From positions 1 to 8,678 of the forward strand of contig JBKCPL010000071.1 of NCBI GenBank assembly GCA_046309355.1: a stretch of DNA of 8,678 bases, given 5' to 3'. The translations under genes and the position numbers were made by a program. Under the pieces are notes generated by a model. That model searched no databases. It had not been told where the DNA came from and saw nothing but the letters and a program-made list of their open reading frames with translations. The stretch's first letter is position 1. Each line of letters starts with the position of its first letter. The DNA is from CAYSBE01 sp046309355. GTDB taxonomy: Bacteria; Bacteroidota; Bacteroidia; UKL13-3. This document shows positions 1 to 6,216 of the stretch, in pieces.

Positions 1-6
1 GCCCGT

Positions 7-396
7 ATGCGCCATATATTAATCACCCTGTTAGTTGCTGCTGTGCTAAATATGGTGTTTTTTGTGCCTCAGTACGAAAGGCTTTCGAGTACTAAGTACC
101 CTGCAGTTAATGCCTTTGTCGAAAACGAAGAGCACGTGGCATCTGTCCTTTATCATATCTGTGCTGAATGGTTCGAAAATTATTTTCCTCCGGTATCCAC
201 CAATGTGCATTTTCTAGAGAAAGATTACCTTCTTAAAAGGTCAGTACGAAATATCATTTATTTCCTCACGTCATATACTTTCGAAGTCTCCTGTCATAAG
301 ACCTTAGCTCAATTACACACAGGGTTTCTTTATGTGCCCGTTGTGGCTTCCATACTGGATGGATTTGTATACATAGGCAGATTCACGCCATTCTGA
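7..396 (+). CDS. Hypothetical small membrane protein, possibly 5'-partial
   Basis: I do not recognise this 129-residue reading frame. It opens with a hydrophobic stretch (residues about 3-20, rich in Leu, Val, Ala and Phe) that could be a signal anchor. A soluble, aromatic- and His-containing middle follows (about 22-78), then two weaker hydrophobic segments (about 82-92 and 105-122). The frame is open to the left edge (two sense codons precede the ATG), so the true start may lie outside the window and the ATG at 7 is only the first one visible. No ribosome-binding site can be judged. The layout (N-terminal TM, Trp/Phe-containing middle, C-terminal hydrophobic segment ending in an Asp-Gly motif, 'ILDGFVYIGRF') vaguely recalls DUF4400-type conjugation-associated membrane proteins, but it stops soon after that motif and the resemblance is too weak to name it. 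It could be a truncated remnant or a spurious ORF. It is separated from the efflux operon by 55 bases. Confidence 0.4.
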   Translation: MRHILITLLVAAVLNMVFFVPQYERLSSTKYPAVNAFVENEEHVASVLYHICAEWFENYFPPVSTNVHFLEKDYLLKRSVRNIIYFLTSYTFEVSCHKTLAQLHTGFLYVPVVASILDGFVYIGRFTPF

Positions 397-451
397 GAAT
401 CGCATTCACAACCGATCTTCCTTTTTTTTACCATTCTATTACATTAATTAT
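397..451. other. Intergenic leader before the efflux operon
   Basis: This is the only non-coding gap upstream of the adaptor gene, so an operon promoter would be expected here or inside the preceding ORF. It is AT-rich towards the start codon and carries a run of eight T (422-429). I find no convincing Bacteroidota-type promoter (TTTG about 20 bases before TAnnTTTG). The closest thing to a -7 box is TACCATTC at 429-436, which has two mismatches. There is no purine-rich ribosome-binding site before the ATG at 452, which is normal in this phylum. No operator-like palindrome longer than four base pairs per arm is visible. Confidence 0.3.
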
Positions 452-1582
452 ATGAAGCAAATCAATGGATTTGTAGCTGTACTTATGCTGATTTATTTAC
501 AGTCGTGCAGCTCAAACCAAAATACAACAAACACAGCCGAAAGTGCTAATGCGTTTCCGGTTACAGAGGTGTATTCCTCTGATATCACTACACAACTCGA
601 ATATGTAGCCGATATACACTCGGTTCAGAACGTAGAGATACGTGCACGGGTTGAGGGTTATCTTGAACGCATTTATGTAGACGAGGGAAAACGGGTAAGC
701 AAAGGGCAGCCTCTGTTTAAGATAAATGACGAGGAATACAGGGCTGCGTTGAACAGTGCAATAGCCGATTTGAAAAGTGCTGAAGCCGAAAAGAAAACGG
801 CTGAAGTAGAACTTGAACGGGTGAAGCTGCTTGTGCAAAAAGGGGTAATTGCTAAAACCGAGCTCGACCTGGCTGAAGCCAAATTAGAGATAGCCGCTGC
901 GCGCATTGAGCAGGCACGTGCACACCAAACGGCAGCAGAGGTAAAAGAGTCAAATACCCTTATTCGCTCACCATTTAACGGTATCATTGACCGTATACCA
1001 TTTAAGTTAGGGAGCCTTATTTCAGCAGGAACATTGCTAACAAGCATATCGGATGTAGATGCAGTAAATGTATACTTCAATGTTTCGGAAATTGAGTACC
1101 TCGATTATTTCAGAGTTAAAAACAATGATTCGTTGCTCAATCAGCTGGTTGAACTAGAACTGGCTGACGGAAGTACGTTTCCTAGCAAAGGGAAAATTGA
1201 GACGATGGAAAGCGAGTTTGAGCCCGGTACAGGTTCACTAGCGCTTCGCGCACGTTTTCAAAATAAAGATCATTTGCTTAAACACGGTTCTACCGGTAAG
1301 GTGCGTATTAAGCAATTATTAAAGCAAGCACGACTTGTACCACAAAAATCAGTGCTTGAGATACAGGACAAATACTATGTGTTTTTAGTAGATAAAAACA
1401 ATGTGGCTACCATGAAAAGTTTTACATCAGCCGGCAGATATACTGACTACTTCATCGTGCATTCAGGTTTAAATGCCAATGACAAAATCATATACGAGGG
1501 TATACAAAATGTAACCGAAGGAAGCGTAGTTAAGCCACAGCCCACGCGTATGGCGGATGTTTATAAATTAAAAGCAAACTGA
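452..1582 (+). CDS. RND efflux periplasmic adaptor (membrane fusion) lipoprotein, HlyD/AcrA type
   Basis: Periplasmic adaptor subunit that bridges the inner-membrane RND pump to the outer-membrane channel. The protein is 376 residues, the usual AcrA-family size. A lipoprotein signal peptide ends in the lipobox LQSC, so Cys19 is the predicted lipidated residue; no acidic residues follow it directly. The two halves of the biotinyl-lipoyl-like domain lie at about 60-93 (VEGYLERIYVDEGKRVSKGQ, then PLFKIND) and about 166-203 (IRSPFNGIIDRIPFKLGSLI). Between them is a charged, Ala/Glu/Lys-rich alpha-helical hairpin (about 95-162) with heptad-like spacing. A beta-barrel domain follows, starting at about 206 (VNVYFNVSE), and a membrane-proximal domain from about 290 ends the protein. 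The ATG at 452 is chosen because it begins the signal peptide. The stop is two bases before the pump's ATG, so the genes are presumably co-transcribed. Drug specificity cannot be read from the adaptor. Confidence 0.95.
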   Translation: MKQINGFVAVLMLIYLQSCSSNQNTTNTAESANAFPVTEVYSSDITTQLEYVADIHSVQNVEIRARVEGYLERIYVDEGKRVSKGQPLFKINDEEYRAALNSAIADLKSAEAEKKTAEVELERVKLLVQKGVIAKTELDLAEAKLEIAAARIEQARAHQTAAEVKESNTLIRSPFNGIIDRIPFKLGSLISAGTLLTSISDVDAVNVYFNVSEIEYLDYFRVKNNDSLLNQLVELELADGSTFPSKGKIETMESEFEPGTGSLALRARFQNKDHLLKHGSTGKVRIKQLLKQARLVPQKSVLEIQDKYYVFLVDKNNVATMKSFTSAGRYTDYFIVHSGLNANDKIIYEGIQNVTEGSVVKPQPTRMADVYKLKAN

Positions 1583-1584
1583 TT

Positions 1585-4500
1585 ATGCTGAACACATTTA
1601 TTACGCGTCCCATACTATCGCTTGTTATATCGCTGCTCATCGTGCTATTGGGAGCATTGGCATTTATTCAGTTGCCTGTCACCCAGTTTCCGGATATTGT
1701 ACCGCCATCGGTAACAGTTACGGCAAAATATACAGGCGCAAATGCCGAGGTGTGTGTTAAAGCAGTTGCTACACCAATTGAACGGGCAATTAACGGAGTG
1801 CCGGGCATGACATACATGTCGTCCGTGGCCAGCAATAACGGAACTACCATAATTACAGTTTATTTTAAGGTAGGCACTGATCCCGATGTGGCTGCCGTTA
1901 ACGTTCAAAACCGCGTTACAACCGTGCTTGATGAATTGCCCGAAGAAGTTATACGAGCCGGTGTGGTAACCGAGAAGGAAGTGAACAGCATGCTGCTTTA
2001 TCTGAATATTTTCAGCGAAGATGAGAGTACCGATGAAAAGTTTGTTTACAATTTTGCCCGTATAAATATTTTGCCCGAACTAAAGCGTATAGATGGTGTG
2101 GGCTTTGCAGAAATAATGGGCTCTCGCGATTACTCCATGCGTGTATGGTTAAACCCACTCAAACTTTCAGCGTACAGTATTTCAACCGATGATGTCATAC
2201 AGGCTATAAGAGGCCAGAATGTAGAGGCTGCTCCCGGTAAAACAGGGGAGAGCTCTGATAAAACCGAGCAAACACTTCAGTATGTATTGCGTTACACCGG
2301 GAAATTTTTTGAGGAAGACTCCTACCGCGATATCATCATTAGAGCAAATCCGGATGGTTCATTTTTGCGGTTAAAAGATGTTGCCGAAATTGAATTCGGC
2401 TCATTCAGTTACAGCATGGATTCTAAAACAGATGGACGTCCTTCGGCATCAATCATGCTAAAACAACGCCCCGGTTCGAATGCCAGCGAAGTAATTGATA
2501 ATGTAAAAAAGCGTATGGCCGAACTGGAGCAGAGCAGTTTTCCGCCCAAAATGAAGTACAATGTAGCGTATGATGTTTCCCGATTTCTGGATGCATCTGT
2601 AAAAGAAGTGCTACGTACATTTATTGAAGCGCTGCTTCTTGTTTTTATAGTCGTATTTATCTTTCTGCAGGATTTTCGTTCAACCCTTATACCGGCACTG
2701 GCTGTTCCTGTTTCGTTGGTAGGAACTTTTGCGGCCATGCAGGCGATGGGCTTTTCTATTAATCTGCTTACACTTTTTGCTATGGTTCTAGCCATTGGTA
2801 TTGTGGTTGATAATGCCATCGTTGTGGTTGAGGCAGTGCATGCCAAAATGCAGGAACAGAAAATAGGGGCGATGGCCGCTACTAAAGCAGCCATGAAGGA
2901 AATGGGCAGTGCCATTGTAGCCATTACACTGGTTATGTCGGCTGTATTTATACCTGTGGCCTTTATGTCGGGGCCTGTAGGTATTTTCTACAGGCAGTTT
3001 TCACTTACGCTTGCAGTGGCCATTGTCATATCGGGGATTAATGCATTAACCCTCACACCGGCATTGTGTGCCATCATGCTGAAACCCCACGAAGGTCATG
3101 GACACAGTTGGCTAAGTAAATTTTTTAAACGGTTCAACGATAGCTATCAAAGGCTGGAGAACGGGTATAAAAATCTGGTCGGGCGATTGGGTTCCAATCT
3201 TCGCTTTACAATACTCACGTTTACAGGCTTTGTAATAGCTACATGGCTAGTTACATGGGTGCTTTCTAGCGGATTTATACCCACGGAAGATCAAGGAGTA
3301 ATTTACGTAAATGTAACCACACCTCCGGGAGCAACAGTTGAACGAACAGGTAAAGTGCTGGATGAAATAACATACATATGTAAGCAACTCGATATGGTTG
3401 AAAATGTATCAACACTGGGCGGTTACAGTCTGATAACTGAATCGGCAGGCGCATCTTACGGCATGGGCATGATAAACCTGAAGCCTTGGAGTGAACGAGA
3501 AGAGTCAGTTACAGATATGATAAAACTGCTGCAGGAAAAAACCAGCGGAATAAATGATGCTGTTATCGAATTTTTTCCTCCTCCTACAGTGCCGGGTTTT
3601 GGTAACAGCAGCGGATTTGAATTGCGCCTGATTGATAAAACCGGAACAGGCAACCTGAAGCAGTTGGATGATGTAGGCCGTAAGTTTATTTCAATGTTGG
3701 AGCAACGTCCGGAAATAGACAACGCGTTCACCAGTTTCGACCCTAACTTTCCGCAATACCTCATTCATGTTGATTATGAAATGGCAGCCAAAAAAGATGT
3801 AAGTGTAAGTATGGCCATGAATACTTTACAAACACTGATAGGAAGTTATTACGCCAGCAACTTTGTTCGTTTCGGTCAAATGTATAAAGTTATGCTTCAG
3901 TCATCGCATCAGTTTCGAGCAAAGCCTGAAGACTTGCTAAAGCTGTATGTGAAAAACAGACGCGGGGAAATGGTTCCGTTTTCTACCTTTATACGGCTAG
4001 AACGGGTATATGGTCCTGAACAGATTACCCGCTACAACATGTATAACGCTATTATGATTAACGGTCAGTCGGAGAAAGGATATAGTAGCGGGGATGCTAT
4101 ACGCGCTATAGAAGAAGAAGCCGCTAAGTTGCCACGTAGCTTTACACACGAGTGGTCGGGCATGACACGCGAAGAAATTATTTCAGGCAATCAGGCTGCT
4201 ATTATTTTTGGTATATGCCTCGTATTTGTATATCTGATTTTATGTGCGCAATATGAAAGTCTATTATTGCCTTTACCGGTATTGCTTTCGTTGCCGGTAG
4301 GTATTTTCGGTTCGTTTGTTTCACTGTGGCTGCTCGGATTGGAAAATAATATTTACGCACAGGTTGCTTTGGTTATGCTTATCGGTCTGCTGGGTAAAAA
4401 CGCTATACTTATAGTAGAGTTTGCTTTGCAAAAACAACGTGAAGGATACAGTATACTTCATGCCACTATTGAAGGGTCGGCTGCCCGATTAAGACCCATT

Positions 4501-4740
4501 CTCATGACTTCATTTGCGTTTATTGCCGGATTAATTCCATTGGTAATTGCCAGCGGTCCAGGTGAATTGGGCAACAGATCAATCGGAACATCAGCAGCCG
4601 GAGGCATGCTTATCGGTACGGTATTCGGATTGTTCGTTATACCCGGCTTGTACTATCTTTTTGCCACGCTTGAATACCGCATTCGGAATAAATCAACCTC
4701 ACCAAATCTAAATGATCAAAACAATGAAGAACCGGCATAG
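1585..4740 (+). CDS. RND multidrug efflux pump, inner-membrane permease (HAE1/AcrB family)
   Basis: Proton-driven inner-membrane pump of a tripartite efflux system, expected to work as a trimer. Its 1051 residues match the HAE1 family (AcrB is 1049). The fold is a tandem repeat: TM1 (about 10-28), a large periplasmic loop (about 30-338), TM2-6 (about 342-500), TM7 (about 541-560), a second large loop (about 562-868) and TM8-12 (about 870-1030). Family signatures are visible: FPDIVPPSVTV near the N-terminus, NVQNRV in the porter domain, FLQDFRSTLIPALAVPVSL after TM2, GKNAILIVEF in TM10 and RLRPILMTS in TM11. Proton-relay residues equivalent to AcrB D407, K940, R971 and T978 appear as D409, K938, R968 and T975, but the position of AcrB D408 is Asn410. 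The heavy-metal (HME) TM4 pattern is absent (Ala403 where CzcA has its first TM4 Asp), so organic amphiphiles are likelier substrates than metals; this is inference. The gene starts two bases after the adaptor stop and its end overlaps the channel gene. Confidence 0.97.
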   Translation: MLNTFITRPILSLVISLLIVLLGALAFIQLPVTQFPDIVPPSVTVTAKYTGANAEVCVKAVATPIERAINGVPGMTYMSSVASNNGTTIITVYFKVGTDPDVAAVNVQNRVTTVLDELPEEVIRAGVVTEKEVNSMLLYLNIFSEDESTDEKFVYNFARINILPELKRIDGVGFAEIMGSRDYSMRVWLNPLKLSAYSISTDDVIQAIRGQNVEAAPGKTGESSDKTEQTLQYVLRYTGKFFEEDSYRDIIIRANPDGSFLRLKDVAEIEFGSFSYSMDSKTDGRPSASIMLKQRPGSNASEVIDNVKKRMAELEQSSFPPKMKYNVAYDVSRFLDASVKEVLRTFIEALLLVFIVVFIFLQDFRSTLIPALAVPVSLVGTFAAMQAMGFSINLLTLFAMVLAIGIVVDNAIVVVEAVHAKMQEQKIGAMAATKAAMKEMGSAIVAITLVMSAVFIPVAFMSGPVGIFYRQFSLTLAVAIVISGINALTLTPALCAIMLKPHEGHGHSWLSKFFKRFNDSYQRLENGYKNLVGRLGSNLRFTILTFTGFVIATWLVTWVLSSGFIPTEDQGVIYVNVTTPPGATVERTGKVLDEITYICKQLDMVENVSTLGGYSLITESAGASYGMGMINLKPWSEREESVTDMIKLLQEKTSGINDAVIEFFPPPTVPGFGNSSGFELRLIDKTGTGNLKQLDDVGRKFISMLEQRPEIDNAFTSFDPNFPQYLIHVDYEMAAKKDVSVSMAMNTLQTLIGSYYASNFVRFGQMYKVMLQSSHQFRAKPEDLLKLYVKNRRGEMVPFSTFIRLERVYGPEQITRYNMYNAIMINGQSEKGYSSGDAIRAIEEEAAKLPRSFTHEWSGMTREEIISGNQAAIIFGICLVFVYLILCAQYESLLLPLPVLLSLPVGIFGSFVSLWLLGLENNIYAQVALVMLIGLLGKNAILIVEFALQKQREGYSILHATIEGSAARLRPILMTSFAFIAGLIPLVIASGPGELGNRSIGTSAAGGMLIGTVFGLFVIPGLYYLFATLEYRIRNKSTSPNLNDQNNEEPA

Positions 4741-6190
4741 AATGCTCAAATATCTTTTTGTACTATGCGCCAGCGGCCTCTTTCTGTCTGTTGTATTTAC
4801 GGCTTGCTCGGTACCGCAGCCTTTAGTTACACCTGCAAATCCGGAATATCCTGCCACTTATGGATTGCGTCAAGCCGACACCACGCAGTCAGAAACCATA
4901 CAGTGGAAAAACTACTTCAAAGACAAAGCACTCATCCAACTCATAGATTACGCGCTGGCGCAAAATATTGACAAACTAATTGCCGATCAGCGGGCCTATG
5001 CCATGCGTGCGCAGTTTATAATGAGTCGCAATTACATGCTGCCATCTGTAAATGCAGCAACTTCTACCGGTGTAACCCGCTTTGGCGATTACACTATAGA
5101 TGGTGTGGGAAACTTTGACAGTAACCGTTCATCCAATATTTCGGAGAAGCAACGTATACCACAACCTGTTCCCGATTTTATGCTCGGATTTACCACTGAG
5201 TGGGAAGTAAACCTTGCGGGCAAACTAAGAAACCGCAAGAAGGCAGCCTACCAACGCTGGATGGCCGGTGAAGAAGGACGTCATCTGATAGCCACTCACC
5301 TAGTGTCCGAAGTAGCACGGCTTTACTATGAGTTGCTGGCATTAGATACAGAACTGGAAATCATTCGTAAAAATATAGGAATACAGGAACGAGCACTCGA
5401 AATTGTAGCTATTCAAAAACAGAGTGGTCGAATAAACGAAGCCGGTGTGAAACAGTTTAAAGCATTGCTGCTAAAAGCCAAAGCACTCGAAGTAGAAATT
5501 CAACAGGAAATCGTAGTTGCTGAAAACAGCCTGAACAGCCTGATGGGGCGTTACCCACAACGTATTGTACGAAAAGACACCATTGACGTGAACGATTTAC
5601 CCCAGTTATTGAAGGTAGGTGTTCCGGCAAATCTCATTTCGAACAGGCCGGATGTTCGTGCAGCTGAACGCGAGTTTTTTGCCACCCGTTACGACTTGAA
5701 GGCTGCCCGTGCAGCCTTTTACCCAAACATACTGATAAACGGCAATTTCGGTCTTAATGCATTCAGTTCGGATTTACTTTTTGAAACACCTGCCTCACTG
5801 GCATATATGCTCATCGGAGGCCTAACCATGCCATTGATTAACCGAAATCAAATAACAGCTCACTACCGGAATGCATTTGTTAACAGCAATCAGTCATTTT
5901 TTCATTTTCAGCGCGCTCTGATAAAAGGCGTAGAAGAGGTTAATACTGAATTTAACAAACTTCAAAACTATAAACGTGTAGCCGAATTCAAGCTGCAGGA
6001 AGTGAGTGAGCTAAAACAGGCAGTCGACATTTCAAACGAGTTGTTTCTGACAGGTTATGCCAGTTATATGGAAGTGCTGTTAACACGTCAAAATCGCCTA
6101 GAATCGGAATTGCAACTCACCGAAGCAAATAAAGAGCAATTTATGGCTGCCATACAGTTATATAAAGCATTGGGTGGCGGTTGGCGCTAG
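4712..6190 (+). CDS. RND efflux outer-membrane channel lipoprotein, TolC/OprM/NodT type
   Basis: Outer-membrane exit duct of the pump, expected to be trimeric with a beta-barrel and a long periplasmic alpha-helical tunnel. The protein is 492 residues from the first ATG. The lipobox FTAC places the predicted lipidated Cys at residue 32; Phe at -3 is slightly atypical. The two outer-membrane-factor repeats are visible. The first covers about 60-290, with a long polar loop (about 120-160) before WEVNLAGKLRNRKKAAY. The second begins at about 305 with the NodT-family motif NRPDVRAAE (Arg312-Asp314) and ARAAFYPNILINGNFG. It ends in long helices and the typical LGGGW terminus. Start choice is uncertain: ATG codons at 4712, 4724 and 4742 are all in frame. 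The first two overlap the pump gene (29 or 17 bases) and the third begins one base after its stop. All keep the signal peptide, which is shortest but still complete from 4742. The loop and motif style resemble outer-membrane factors that accompany HAE1 pumps in Bacteroidota. Confidence 0.95.
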   Translation: MIKTMKNRHRMLKYLFVLCASGLFLSVVFTACSVPQPLVTPANPEYPATYGLRQADTTQSETIQWKNYFKDKALIQLIDYALAQNIDKLIADQRAYAMRAQFIMSRNYMLPSVNAATSTGVTRFGDYTIDGVGNFDSNRSSNISEKQRIPQPVPDFMLGFTTEWEVNLAGKLRNRKKAAYQRWMAGEEGRHLIATHLVSEVARLYYELLALDTELEIIRKNIGIQERALEIVAIQKQSGRINEAGVKQFKALLLKAKALEVEIQQEIVVAENSLNSLMGRYPQRIVRKDTIDVNDLPQLLKVGVPANLISNRPDVRAAEREFFATRYDLKAARAAFYPNILINGNFGLNAFSSDLLFETPASLAYMLIGGLTMPLINRNQITAHYRNAFVNSNQSFFHFQRALIKGVEEVNTEFNKLQNYKRVAEFKLQEVSELKQAVDISNELFLTGYASYMEVLLTRQNRLESELQLTEANKEQFMAAIQLYKALGGGWR

Positions 6191-6216
6191 TTCTAAATCT
6201 TTTGTTAAATTGCCGC

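Larger units (their letters stand above)
452..6190 (+). other. Tripartite RND efflux operon (adaptor-pump-channel)
   Basis: Three co-directional genes in the usual adaptor, pump, channel order with a 2-base gap and then an overlap. This indicates a single transcript and possible translational coupling. All three structural parts of an efflux pump are present and intact, with no frameshift seen. No TetR, MarR, AraC or two-component regulator gene lies within the window, so control is either by a distant regulator or by one left of position 1. A terminator hairpin is not visible after the channel gene, so the transcript may continue into the gene at 6217. Confidence 0.9.

Noticed and set aside
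394..429. Possible terminator: short inverted repeats (ATTC-TGA-GAAT and GAAT-CGC-ATTC) followed by eight T
   Set aside because: The arms are only four base pairs, overlap each other, do not extend outward and are about 17 bases away from the T run, so no stable hairpin abuts the T tract.
673..1080. 135-residue reading frame on the - strand inside the adaptor gene
   Set aside because: It is Ser/Ala-rich low-complexity sequence antisense to a clearly conserved gene, with no recognisable domain; it is a shadow frame.
2409..2924. 171-residue reading frame on the - strand inside the pump gene
   Set aside because: It lies opposite conserved TM2-TM4 sequence of the RND pump and its composition reflects the reverse of that coding sequence.
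1585..4740. Heavy-metal (CusA/CzcA) type RND pump
   Set aside because: The TM4 pattern of HME pumps is missing its first Asp (Ala403 here), and the length and signature motifs fit HAE1 pumps better.
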